From assembly GCA_963082975.1 (NCBI GenBank), contig OY720349.1:70695739-70759738 (forward strand): DNA of 64,000 bases. Reading direction: 5' to 3'. A program made the translations under genes and the position numbers. Origin of the DNA: Labia minor. Taxonomy: Eukaryota > Arthropoda > Insecta > Dermaptera > Spongiphoridae. Positions 1 through 12,000 of the stretch are shown here, one piece after another; within the stretch, counting starts at the first letter, position 1, and the number at the start of each line of letters is the position of its first letter. The notes under the pieces were generated by a model. The model searched no databases, was not told the DNA's origin, and worked only from the letters and a program-made list of their open reading frames with translations.

Positions 1-3000
1 TCATAATTATGAAGGTAAAAATATAAAATGAAATTTTTAAAAATTAATAATAAATACGTTCATTTTAAATCATAAAAATATTAAAAAAATATATTATTTA
101 TATTTTTGATGAATAATTATTTTTTAAACCCAACATCAGATGGTCATCGTCCGCCAACCTTTCATAATTATGAAGGTAAAAATATAAAATGAAATTTTTA
201 AAAATTAATAATAAATACGTTCATTTTAAATCATAAAAATATTAAAAAAATATATTATTTATATTTTTAATGAATAATTATTTTTTTGCCAAAATACTAG
301 GATCATCGTCCGCCAACCTTTCATAAACCTGACGGTAAATTTGAAAAATTAAATTTTAAAAAATTAATAATAAATATGCTCATTTTACATCTTAAAAATA
401 TTAAAAATATTATATATTGATATTTTTGATCAATAGTTATTTTTTTTAGCCAAAATCTTATGGTCATCGTCCGCCAACCTTTCATGATTTTGACGGTAAA
501 AATAAAAAATGAATTTTTTTAAAAATAATAATAAATATGTTCATTTTACATCATAAAAATATTAAATAAATATATTATTTATATTTTTAATGAATAATCA
601 TTTTTTTTAACCAAAATCGTAGGGTCATCGTAAAATGAATTTTTTTAAAGATAATAATAAATATGTTCATTTTACACCATAAAAATATTAAAAAAATATA
701 TTATTGATATTTTTGAAATATAATTATTTTTTATACCCAAAATCGAGGGACATCGTCCGCCAACCTTTATAATTTTGAGGGAAAAAATAAAAATGAAATT
801 TTTAAAAAGTAATAATAAATATGTTCATTTTACATCATAAAAATATTAAAAAAATATATTATTTATATTTTTAATGAATAATTATTTTGTTTGCCAAAAT
901 ACTAGGGTCATCATCCGTCAACCTTTCATAATTTTCAAGGTAAAAATTAAAAAATGAAATTTTTAAAAAGTAATAATAAATATGTTCATTTTACATCATA
1001 AAAATATTAAAAATTATATTATTGATATTTTTGATGAATAATTATTTTTATTACAGAATATCGGAGGGTCATCGTCCGCCAACCTTTATAATTTTGAAAG
1101 CAAATATAAAAATTATAATGAATATGATGAATAATTATTTTTTATAAATGAATTTTTTTAAAATTAATAATAAATAAGATCATTTTACATGATAAAAATA
1201 TTAAAAAAATATATTATTGATATTTTTGATGAATAATTATTTTTAAACCCAAAATCGATGGTCATAATCCGCCAACCTTTATAATTTAGAAGGTAAAAAT
1301 TAAAAATGAAATTTTTAAAAATTAATATTAAATAAGTTCATTTTACATCATGAAAATATTAAAAAAATATATTATTGATATTTTTGAAGAATAATTATTT
1401 TTTAAACCAAAAATCACAGGGTCATCGTCCGCCAACCATTCATAATTTTTAAGGTAAAAATTAAAAAATGAAATTTTTAAAAATTAATAATAAATACGTT
1501 CATTTTAAATAATAAAAATATTAAAAAAATATATTATTTATATTTTTAATGAATAATTATTTTTAAACGCAAAATCTAGGGTCATATTCCGCCAACCTTT
1601 CATAATTTAGAAGATAAAAATAAAAAATGAAATTTCTAAAAATTAATATAAAATACGTTCATTTTATATCATAAAAATATTAAAAAAATTATTTATTTAT
1701 ATTTTTAATGAATAATTATTTTTTTTAGTCAAAATATAGTAGGGTAAACGTCCGCCAACCTTTCATAGTTTTGACGGTAAAAATAAAAAATGAATTTTTA
1801 TAAAATTAATAATAAATAAGTTCATTTTACATCATAAAAATATTAAAAAAATATATTATTGATATTTTTAATGAATAATTATTTTTTTTGCCAAAATACT
1901 AGGCTCATCATCCGCCAACCTTTCATAATTTTCAAGGTAAAAATTAAAAAATGAAATTTTTAAAAAGTAATAATAAATATGTTCATTTTACATCATAAAA
2001 ATATTAAAAATATTATTTATTGATATTATTGATCAATAGTTATTTTTTTAGCCAAAATCTTAGGCTCATCGTCCGCCTACCTTTCATAATTTTGACGGTA
2101 AAAATAAAAAATGAATTTTTTTAAAGATAATAATAAATTTGTTCATTTTACACCATAAAAATATTAAAAAAATATATTATTGATATTTTTGAAATATAAT
2201 TATTTTTTATACCCAAAATCGAGGGACATCGTCGGCCAACCTTTATAATTTTGAAGGCAAAAATAAAAATGAAATTTTTAAAAAGTAATAATAAATATGT
2301 TCATTTAACATCACAAAATTATTAAAAAAATATATTATATATATTTTTAATGAATAATTATTTTTTTTGCCAAAATATAGTAGGGTAATCGTCCGCCAAC
2401 CTTTCATAATTTTGACGATAAAAATAAAAAATGAATTTTTATAAAATTAATAATAAATAAGATCATTTTACATCATAAAAATATTAAAAAAATATATTAT
2501 TGATATTTTTGATGAATAATTATTTTTAAACGCAAATTCGAGGGTCATATTCCGCCAACCTTTCATAATTTAGAAGATAAAAATAAAAAATGAAATTTCT
2601 ATAAATTAATATAAAATACGTTCATTTTAAATCATAGATATATTAAAAAAATATATTATTTATATTTTTAATGAATAATTATTTTTTTTAGCCAAAATAG
2701 AAGGGTCAGCGTCCGCCTACCTTTATAATTTTGAAAGCAAATATAAAAATTAAATTTTTAAAAATTAATAATAAATATGTTCATTTTACATCATAAATAT
2801 ATTAAAAAAATATATTATTGATATTTTTGATGAATACTTGTTTTTAATACCCAAAATCAGAGGGTCATCCTCCGCCAACCTTTCATAATTATTAAGGTAA
2901 AAATTAGAAAATGAAATTTTTAAAAATTAATAATAAATACGTTCATTTTACATCATAAAAATATTAAAAAATAGATTATTTATATTTTTAATGATTAATT

Positions 3001-4030
3001 ATTTTTTTTAACCAAAATCGTAGGGTCATCGTCCGCCAACCTTTCATAATTTTGACGTTAAAAATATAAAACAAATTTTTAAAAATTAATAATAAATATG
3101 TTCATATTACATCATAAAAATATTAAAAATATTATTTATTGATATTATTGATCAATAGTTATTTTTTTAGCCAAAATCTTAGGCTCATCGTCCGCCTACC
3201 TTTCATAACTTTGAAGGTAAAAATTAAAAATGAAATTTTTAAAAAGTAATAATAAATACGTTCATTTTACATCATAAGAATATTAAAAAAATATATTATT
3301 GATATTTTTGATGAATAATTATTTTTAAACCCAAAATCTAGGGTCATATTCCGCCAACCTTTCATAATTTAGAAGATAAAAATAAAAAATGAAATTTCTA
3401 AAAATTAATATAAAATACGTTCATTTTATATCATAAAAATATTAAAAAAATTATTTATTTATATTTTTAATGAATAATTATTTTTTTTAGTCAAAATATA
3501 GTAGGGTAATCGTCCGCCAACCTTTCATAATTTTGACGGTAAAAATAAAAAATGAATTTTTATAAAATTAATAATAAATAAGTTCATTTTACATCATAAA
3601 AATATTAAAAAAATATATTATTGATATTTTTGATGAATAATTATTTTTTAAACCCAACATCAGATGGTCATCGTCCGCCAACCTTTCATAATTTTGAAGA
3701 TAAAAATAAAAAATGAAATTTCTAAAAATTAATAATAAATGAGTTCATTTTAAATCATAGAACTATTAAAAAAATATATTATTTATATTTTTAATGAATA
3801 ATTATTTTTTTTAGCCAAAATAGAAGGGTCATCGTCCGCCAACCTTTCATAATTTTAAGGTAAATATAAAAAATTAAATTTTTTAAAATTAATAATAAAT
3901 ATGTTTATTTTACTTCATAAAAATATTAAAAAAATTATTTATTGATATTTTTAATGAATAATTATTTTTTTTAGCCAAAATCGTAGGGTCATCGTCCTCC
4001 AACCTTTCATAATTTTGACGGTATAAATAA
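1..4030. repeat. Heterogeneous left part of the 160-bp satellite
   Basis: About 25 monomers differ from one another at many positions, unlike the near-identical copies further right. Some are rearranged: near 629 the segment after GGTCATCG is missing and the sequence jumps to AAAATGAA, and near 1110-1150 a monomer is shortened and scrambled. A variant block with GGTCATATTCCGCC recurs at about 1581, 2543 and 3343. The outer pair is 1762 bp apart, close to the 1758-bp unit seen at 9-14 kb, so an old 11-monomer periodicity is still visible. Confidence 0.9.
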
Positions 4031-4486
4031 TTAGCTGGAGTGTCTCCACTGGACTATCTCGCAATTTGAATTGGAATAAATAACATAATATATTATATTC
4101 AAATTAAATTTAATTAATTATAAATTATAAATAATAAATATTAAACCAGCGCATGTTTGGCTTTTTATTGATGGCACCATGGCACGTGTTGGCGCGTGAG
4201 TTTGGAGTGTTAAAAAATTAATTCTGGTACTTTCAGCAATTCAATCAAGCTGAAATTCTATATATAGCAGTTTTATACAATTATTAATCATGTGAAAAAT
4301 TATCAAACATATATTTTTATTTTTACTGTCACTTTAGAGGAAAAAAAATCAAAACGTTGTAGGTAATGACCCTCTTCCGGTTGAGCTACATTTCTCAAAA
4401 GTTGATAGAAAACTATGAATTTTGAATAATGTCCATGTACCAAATTTCATCATTCTAGCTCAAACCGTTTTTGCTTAATCTTGTCT

Positions 4487-4525
<39 letters not shown>

Positions 4526-4644
4526 GACAGACATTTTTCTCAACCTTAGTGAAAATGATTCAGGAACCTTCAAAACGTATAAAAACATCAAAATCTCAAC
4601 ATCGAAAATTTTCATGATCGCAATACTATCTCTGGCGAGATAGT
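4031..4644. mobile_element. Solitary Helitron-like non-autonomous element
   Basis: A non-satellite block of about 614 bp begins TTAGCTGGAGTGTCTCCA and ends in a hairpin whose arms are ACTATCTC and GAGATAGT with a TGGC loop. The left end has a smaller hairpin (TGGAG, TGT, CTCCA). ACTATCTCGC near the left end is the inverted copy of GCGAGATAGT at the right end. A pure (CA)n tract lies at about 4490-4523. Read on the minus strand, the left end is a hairpin followed by CTAA and then T, resembling a Helitron 3' end; subterminal inverted repeats plus an internal microsatellite also fit Helentron-associated elements. It has no transposase and no coding capacity. The flanks are A-rich satellite (AAATAA on the left, AAAAAATGAA on the right). 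Confidence 0.7.
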
Positions 4645-5929
4645 AAAAAATGAATTTTTTTGATATTAATAATAAATACGTTCATTTTAAATCATAAAAA
4701 TATTAAAAAAATATATTATTTATATTTTTAATGAATAATTATTTTTTTTGCCAAAATACTAGGGTCATCGTCCGCCAACCTTTCATAATTTTGAAGGTAA
4801 ATATAAAAAATTAAATATTTTAAATTTAATAATAAATACGTTCATTTTACAACATAAAAATATTAAAAAAATATATTATTGATATTTTTGATGAATGGTT
4901 ATTTTTTATACCCAAAATGGATGGTCATCGTCCGCCAACCATTCATAATTTTGAAGGTAAAAATATAAAATGAAATTTTTAAAAATTAATAATAAATACG
5001 TTCATTTTAAATCATAAAAATATTAAAAAAATATATTATTTATATTTTTGATGAATAATTATTTTTTATACCCAAAATCGAGGGACATCGTCCGCCAACC
5101 TTTCTTAAACCTGACGGTAAATATTAAAAATTAAATTTTTAAAAATTAATAATAAATAAGTTCATTTTACATCATAAAAATATTAAAAATATTATTTATT
5201 GATATTATTGATCAATAGTTATTTTTTTAGCCAAAATCTTAGGCTCATCGTCCGCCACCTTTCATAATTTTGACGGTAAAAATAAAAAATGAATTTTTTT
5301 AATGATAATAATAAATATGTTCATTTTACATTATAAAAATATTAATAAAATATATTATTGATATTTTCGATGAATAATTATTTTTTCTACCCAAAATCAG
5401 AGGGTCATCGTCCCCCAACCTTTCATAACTTTGAAGGTAAAAATTAAAAATGAAATTTTTAAAAATTAATATTAAATAAGTTCATTTTACATCATAAAAA
5501 TATTAAAAAAATTATTTTATCGATATTTTTGATGAATAATTATTTTTTATACACAAAATCGAAGGACATCGTCGGCCAACCTTTATAATTTTGAAGGCAA
5601 AAATAAAAATGAAATTTTTAAAAAGTAATAATAAATATGTTCATTTAACATCACAAAATTATTAAAAAAATATATTATTTATATTTTTAATGAATAATTA
5701 TTTTTTTTGCCAAAATACTAGGGTCATCATCCGCCAACATTTCAAAATTTTGAAGGTAAAAAAATAAAATGAATTTTTTTAAACTTAATAATAAATAAGT
5801 TCATTTTACATCATAAAAATATTAAAAAAATATATTATTGATATTTTTAATGAATAATTATTTTTTTTAACCAAAATCGTAGGGTCATCGTCCGCCAACC
5901 TTTCATACTTTTGACGTTAAAAATAAATA
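4645..5929. repeat. 160-bp satellite between two insertions
   Basis: About eight heterogeneous monomers of the same satellite carry the conserved GTCATCGTCCGCCAACC core. No other feature was seen. Confidence 0.92.
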
Positions 5930-6115
5930 AGTTGACCTGTGGCCAGGTCCGAACCGACCGACGGTTTGAAATAAATTAATTTCCAGCTACAGAAACAATT
6001 TCAAATAATTTTCATATATCTATTAATGTAATAAAAAACAGATACGGATACATAAATAATAAATATAAACATTTTTAATTTTATTTTATTTATAATATAT
6101 ATGCAAGACCAGGCT

Positions 6116-6145
6116 GTGACGTCATGAATGGCTGGATGACGTCAT
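6116..6145. promoter_or_regulatory. Paired CRE-like palindromes (TGACGTCA), copy 1
   Basis: GTGACGTCAT (6116-6125) and ATGACGTCAT (6136-6145) lie 20 bp apart. TGACGTCA is the consensus for CREB/ATF-type bZIP binding in animals. The pair is repeated at 7599-7628 in the second copy of the same mobile-element segment. A regulatory role is only inferred; the motifs may simply be part of the element's palindromic structure. Confidence 0.25.
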
Positions 6146-6250
6146 ATAATTTTAAATCAAGAAAAAACTAATAAATATGATTTTTCTCGAGGATAAAACC
6201 AATACAAAGTGCAGGATTCGTGGTGTCAAATTTGATATTTGGTAACATTT

Positions 6251-6273
6251 ATATATATATATATATATATATA
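6251..6273. repeat. (AT)n microsatellite
   Basis: A run of about 11 AT dinucleotides lies inside the composite insertion between its two internal direct copies. Confidence 0.9.
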
Positions 6274-6369
6274 GAATAAAGTGCTACTTCCGGTTAACTG
6301 ATATTTTAAATGTAAAAAAAAGAGATATGGATATAATATAAATATTTTTAATTTTATTTTATTTATAAC

Positions 6370-6990
6370 TAGCTGCTCAGAGCTCCTTCGTCGCTCTTCG
6401 CATCTAGACGTGGGCTCCGCCCCCTGTACCCCCCCGAGTGTCCCTATTCTGAGCTATAACCATCTAAATCCTAACCTGTCCCATCTCTCTCACGTTCCTT
6501 CCTACATTGTCCACCCTGTTCACAATTGGTCTTCCACACAGACGTTTTCCAATCGAACTCCCCACCAATATATTTTTCCTCTCCCATTCTAGCCATGTGC
6601 CCTGCCGATCCCAGCCTTCTCTATTTTATGACCTATATCTAGAGATGCATAGAGGTCATGCAATTCCTTGTTATGCAGTCTCCGCTATTCCCCAGTGTCC
6701 TCATCTTTCTTTGGCCCATAAATGCTGGGAAGAATCCTATTCTCAAATACTCTTAATCTATTCTCATCTCCCAGGGTTATAGACCATGCCTCCCACCCAT
6801 ATAATACAATTAATAATTTAATAATTTTGATCCCCTTTGATAATAATTTCCAGATTGTAACCTCGATTTAAATTCTTTTCAAATATTATTCTCTCTGATA
6901 CTAATTATTTTGTCTTATCACTATTAATTTCAAACCCCATCAATTTTCCTGCCTCGATTAATTTTTTTATGCTACTTTAAATGTTATTAA
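6370..6990 (-). pseudogene. C-terminal fragment of a non-LTR retrotransposon reverse transcriptase, dead
   Basis: On the minus strand, from about 6988 downwards, the translation gives GKLMGFEINSDKTK, then after a gap VLYGWEAWSITLGDENRLR, ENRILPSIYGPKKDED and LHNKELHDLYASLD, and near the end NRVDNVGRNVREMG and IAQNRDT. This is the characteristic C-terminal portion of insect endonuclease/reverse-transcriptase non-LTR polyproteins, lying after the catalytic motifs. The endonuclease and the RT palm with its YADD box are absent. In-frame stops interrupt it (for example TAG after DTGE, where the family normally has Trp, and another before MVIAQNRD). The plus-strand reading frames over the same interval are antisense shadows. 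The clade is not assigned. Identification as a non-LTR remnant is firm; the exact ends are approximate. Confidence 0.8.
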
Positions 6991-7399
6991 TTTATTTAAA
7001 AAAAAATCAAAGTAAACAAAATAAAAATAAAATATAAAATTAGCATAACACTAAACTACTATAAAAATAATATTAAAAAATATATTATATATTAAAATCT
7101 TACGTGAAAATCCAATTATGAGATCAAATTTTCTTAATTAAAATAATTTACTCACATAATCTTAAAAATTAATAGTATTAAATTATAGCCGTAATGTGAA
7201 TGTTTTCAAAGTTTAAAAGGCCAATAAGATCAATTGAGATATTGTAAATATCAATAGATATATAAAAAGATTTTTATCTGCACATTGCTCAGAATTTAAA
7301 TTACCGCCAAATTATCGCCACCAGCGCCTCTATGATCTAGTATGGTAACTAAACTATTTTTAATTAATAATTCTTTATAATTTTTTTTAAAATTTTTCT
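6991..7399. other. A/T-rich stretch of unknown origin inside the composite insertion
   Basis: No satellite core, no reading frame of note and no recognised motif is seen. It may be decayed upstream sequence of the reverse-transcriptase remnant on its left, but nothing recognisable is translated. Confidence 0.5.
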
Positions 7400-7585
7400 A
7401 ATTCAAAAATCGAAAATCGGGCTTCGAGGTCTGGTGGCCAGCCCCTTTGTGCTTCCGTGTAAAAAATTCCAGGTCCCTGCGTGCGATAGATATGGCTGGA
7501 GAGCTCGGTCAGACAGACAGACAGACAGGCAGACAGACAGGCAGACAGACAGACACATTACACTTGCTTTTATTATTATAGATAC
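7400..7585 (+). mobile_element. SINE-like or non-LTR 3' module with AGAC microsatellite
   Basis: The segment contains GGCTTCGAGGTCTGGTGGCC, AAAAATTCCAGGTCCCTGCG and GAGAGCTCGGTC, an (AGAC)n/(AGGC) tract at about 7511-7556, and the ending CACTTGCTTTTATTATTATA before GAT. A G/C-rich module, a purine tetranucleotide tract and a TTTATTATTATAGAT-like terminus together are seen in many dispersed insect retroelement 3' ends. The assignment rests on that pattern only. It immediately precedes the resumed outer element copy (GGCTGGCTGTGACGTCATG). Confidence 0.4.
7511..7556. repeat. (AGAC)n microsatellite with AGGC variants
   Basis: Tandem AGAC units with two GGC-containing interruptions over about 46 bp. 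Confidence 0.9.
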
Positions 7586-7598
7586 ATAAGGGCTGGCT

Positions 7599-7628
7599 GT
7601 GACGTCATGAAGTGCTGGGTGACGTCAT
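7599..7628. promoter_or_regulatory. Paired CRE-like palindromes, copy 2
   Basis: GTGACGTCAT occurs at 7599-7608 and again at 7619-7628, with the same 20-bp spacing as the pair at 6116-6145. The surrounding sequence is homologous between the two copies (GACGTCATATAATTTTAAAT). Confidence 0.25.
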
Positions 7629-7830
7629 ATAATTTTAAATTAAGAAAAAAGGACGGACGGACAGACATCATGCTAAAAATACTTTTTTCTGTTAAGAAAT
7701 GCATGATTCGTGGAGATATGTACCTAAAAATATCCACAGGTGAAATTTGGTGTGAAAACAATACCTCCCTTACTATCGTCGGTCGGTAAAAAGGAAACGC
7801 TACTTTTATAGGTAAAATGTCACTTCCATG

Positions 7831-9048
7831 TCATTTATATTTTTAATGAATAATTATTTTTTTTACCAAAATACTACGGTCATCATCCACCAACTTTTCA
7901 TAAATTTGAAGGTAAAAATAAAAAATGAATTTTTTTCAAATTAATAATAAATAAGTTCATTATACATCATAAAAATATTAAAAAAATATATTATTGATAT
8001 TTTTGATGAATAATTATTTTTCAACCCAAAATCGAGGGTCATATTCTGCCAACCTTTCATAATTTAGAAGATAAAAATAAAAAATGAAATTTCTAAAAAT
8101 TAATAATAAATACGTTCATTTTAAATCATAGATATATTAAAAAAATATTAAAAAAATATATTATTTATATTTTTAATGAATAATTATTTTTTTTACCAAA
8201 ATACTACGGTCATCATCCGCCAACCTTTCATAATTTTTAAGGTAAAAATTAAAAAATGAAATTTTTAAAAATTAATATTAAATACGTTCATTTTACATTA
8301 TAAAAAAATTAAAAAAATTATTTATTGATATTTTTAATGAATAATTATTTTTTTTAACCAAAATCGTAGGGTCATCGTCCGCCTAACTTTCATACTTTTG
8401 ACGTTAAAAATAAAAAATGAACATTTTAAAAATTGATAATAAATACGTTCATTTTACATCATGAAAATATTAAACAAATATTTTATTGTTATTTTTGATG
8501 AATAGTTATTTTTTATAGCCCAAAATCGGAGGGTCATCGTCCGCCAACCTTTCATAATTTTTAAGGTAAATATTAGAAAATGAAATTTTTAAAAATTAAT
8601 AATAAATACGTTCATTTTAAATAATAAAAATATTAAAAAAATATATTATTTATATTTTTAATGAATAATTATTTTTTTTAGCCAAAATAGTAGGGTCATC
8701 GTCCGCCAACCTTTCATAATTTTTAAGGTAAAAATTAGAAAATGAAATTTTTAAAAATTAATAATAAATACGTTCATTTTACATCATAAAAATATTAATA
8801 AAATATATTATTTATATTTTTAATGAATAATTATTTTTTTTAGCCAACATAGTAGGGTCATCGTCCGCCAACCTTTATAATTTTGAAGGTAAATATAAAA
8901 AATGAAATTTTTAAAAATTAATAATAAATATGTACATTTTACATCATAAAAATATTAAAAATATTATTTATTGATATTTATGATCAATAGTTATTTTTTT
9001 AGCCAAAATCTTATGCTCATCGTCCGCCAACCTTTCATACTTTTGACG
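7831..9048. repeat. 160-bp satellite, heterogeneous block
   Basis: About seven to eight monomers. One, near 8120-8160, has a short internal duplication of the ATTAAAAAAATAT stretch. No other feature was seen. Confidence 0.9.
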
Positions 9049-12000
9049 TTAAATATAAAAAATGAACATTTTAAAAATTAATAATAAATACGTTAATTTT
9101 ACATCAAAAAAATATTAAAAAAATTATTTATTGATATTTTTAATCAATAATTATTTTTTTTATCCAAAATACAAGGGTCTTCATCCGCCAACCTTTCATA
9201 ATTTTTACGGTAAAAATTAAAAATGAATTTTTTTGATATTAATAAAAAATAAGTTCATTTTACATCATAAAAATATTAAAAAAATATATTATTGATATTT
9301 TTGAAGAATAATTATTTTTTAAACCAAAAATCACAGGGTCATCGTCCGCCAACCATTCATAATTTTTAAGGTAAAAATTAAAAAATGAAATTTTTAAAAA
9401 TTAATAATAAATACGTTCATTTTAAATAATAAAAATATTAAAAAAATATATTATTTATATTTTTAATGAATAATTATTTTTTTTAGCCAAAATAGTAGGA
9501 TCATCGTCCGCCAACCTTTCATAATTTTGAAGGTAAATATAAAAAATGAAATTTTTAAAAATTAATAATAAATATGTTCATTTTACATCATAAAAATATT
9601 AAAAATATTATTTATTGATATTTATGATCAATAGTTATTTTTTTAGCCAAAATCTTATGCTCATCGTCCCCCAACCTTTCATAATTTTGAAAGCAAAAAT
9701 AAAAATTAAATTTTTAAAAATTAATAATAAATATGTTCATTTTACATCATAAAAATATTAAAAAAATATATTATTGATATTTTTAAAGAATAGTTATTTT
9801 TTATAACCAAAATCCTCGTCCGCCAACCTTTCATAATTTTGATGGTAAAAATAAAAAATGAATTTTTTTAAAATTAATATTAAATACGTTCATTTTACAT
9901 TATAAAAATATTAAAAAAATTATTTATTGATATTTTTATTGAATAATTATTTTTTTTAACCAAAATCGTAGGGTCATCGTCCGCCAAACTTTCATACTTT
10001 TGACGTTAAATATAAAAAATGAACATTTTAAAAATTAATAATAAATACGTTCATTTTACATCATGAAAATATTAAACATATATTATTGATATTTTTGATG
10101 AATAGTTATTTTTTATTCCCAAAATCGAGGGTTATCGTCCGCCAACCTTTCATAATTTTGAAGGTAATAATAAAAAATGAATTTTATTAAAATTAATAAT
10201 AAATCAGTTCATTTTACATCATAAAAATATTAAGAAATATTTTATTGTTATTTTTGATGAATAGTTATTTTTTATAGCCCAAAATCGTAGGGTCATCGTC
10301 CGCCAACCTTTATAATTTTGAAAGTAAATATAAAAATGAAATTTTTAAAAATTAATAATAAATACGTTCATTTTAAATCATAAAAATATTAAAAAAATAT
10401 ATTATTTATATTTTTGATGAATAGTTATTTTTTATTCCCAAAATCGAGGGTCATCGTCCGCCAACCTTTCATAATTTTGAAGGTAAAATTAAAAAATGAA
10501 TTTTTTTAAAATTAATAATAAATATGTTCATTTTACATCCTAAAAATATTAAAAATATTATTTATTGATATTTTTGATCAATAGTTTTTTTTTCTTCCAA
10601 AATCTTAGGGTCATCGTCCGCCAAACTTTCATAATTTTATATGGTAAAAATATAAATTGAAATTTTTTAAAATTAATATTAAATAGGTTCATTTTTCATC
10701 ATAAAAATATTAAAAAAAATTATTTATTGATATTTTTAATGAATAATTATTTTTTTTAACCAAAATCGTAGGGTCATCTTCCGCCAACCCTTGATACTTT
10801 TGACGTTATAAATAAAAAAATGAACATTTTAAAAATTAATAATAAATACGTTAATTTTACATCAAAAAAATATTAAAAAAATTATTTATTGATATTTTTA
10901 ATCAATAATTATTTTTTTTATCCAAAATACAAGGGTCTTCATCCGCCAACCTTTCATAATTTTTACGGTAAAAATTAAAAATGAATTTTTTTGATATTAA
11001 TAAAAAATAAGTTCATTTTACATCATAAAAATATTAAAAAAATATATTATTGATATTTTTGAAGAATAATTATTTTTTAAACCAAAAATCACAGGGTCAT
11101 CGTCCGCCAACCATTCATAATTTTTAAGGTAAAAATTAAAAAATGAAATTTTTAAAAATTAATAATAAATACGTTCATTTTAAATAATAAAAATATTAAA
11201 AAAATATATTATTTATATTTTTAATGAATAATTATTTTTTTTAGCCAAAATAGTAGGATCATCGTCCGCCAACCTTTCATAATTTTGAAGGTAAATATAA
11301 AAAATGAAATTTTTAAAAATTAATAATAAATATGTTCATTTTACATCATAAAAATATTAAAAATATTATTTATTGATATTTATGATCAATAGTTATTTTT
11401 TTAGCCAAAATCTTATGCTCATCGTCCCCCAACCTTTCATAATTTTGAAAGCAAAAATAAAAATTAAATTTTTAAAAATTAATAATAAATATGTTCATTT
11501 TACATCATAAAAATATTAAAAAAATATATTATTGATATTTTTAAAGAATAGTTATTTTTTATAACCAAAATCCTCGTCCGCCAACCTTTCATAATTTTGA
11601 TGGTAAAAATAAAAAATGAATTTTTTTAAAATTAATATTAAATACGTTCATTTTACATTATAAAAATATTAAAAAAATTATTTATTGATATTTTTATTGA
11701 ATAATTATTTTTTTTAACCAAAATCGTAGGGTCATCGTCCGCCAAACTTTCATACTTTTGACGTTAAATATAAAAAATGAACATTTTAAAAATTAATAAT
11801 AAATACGTTCATTTTACATCATGAAAATATTAAACATATATTATTGATATTTTTGATGAATAGTTATTTTTTATTCCCAAAATCGAGGGTTATCGTCCGC
11901 CAACCTTTCATAATTTTGAAGGTAATAATAAAAAATGAATTTTATTAAAATTAATAATAAATCAGTTCATTTTACATCATAAAAATATTAAGAAATATTT

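Larger units (their letters stand above)
5930..7830. mobile_element. Composite insertion of nested old transposable elements
   Basis: This is a non-satellite block inside the array. Near its left end is a hairpin (GACCTG, loop TGGC, CAGGTC), then ACCGACCGACG (5953-5963), whose perfect inverse CGTCGGTCGGT lies at 7777-7787 near the right end. This 11-bp subterminal inverted repeat suggests one outer Helitron-like or other non-autonomous DNA element. Internally an A/T-rich segment with two ATGACGTCAT-like palindromes occurs twice (about 6033-6185, and again as 6316-6366 plus 7588-7655). The second copy is split by material that includes a dead reverse-transcriptase fragment and a 3' module rich in AGAC repeats. 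The outer boundaries are judged from where the satellite stops and may be off by some bases. Confidence 0.6.

Noticed and set aside
6410-6782. Two overlapping plus-strand ORFs
   Set aside because: They are antisense to a recognisable minus-strand reverse-transcriptase remnant.
7576-7789. Overlapping 60-codon ORFs on both strands
   Set aside because: Short frames in mobile-element sequence with no recognisable protein features; the segment is duplicated non-coding element DNA.
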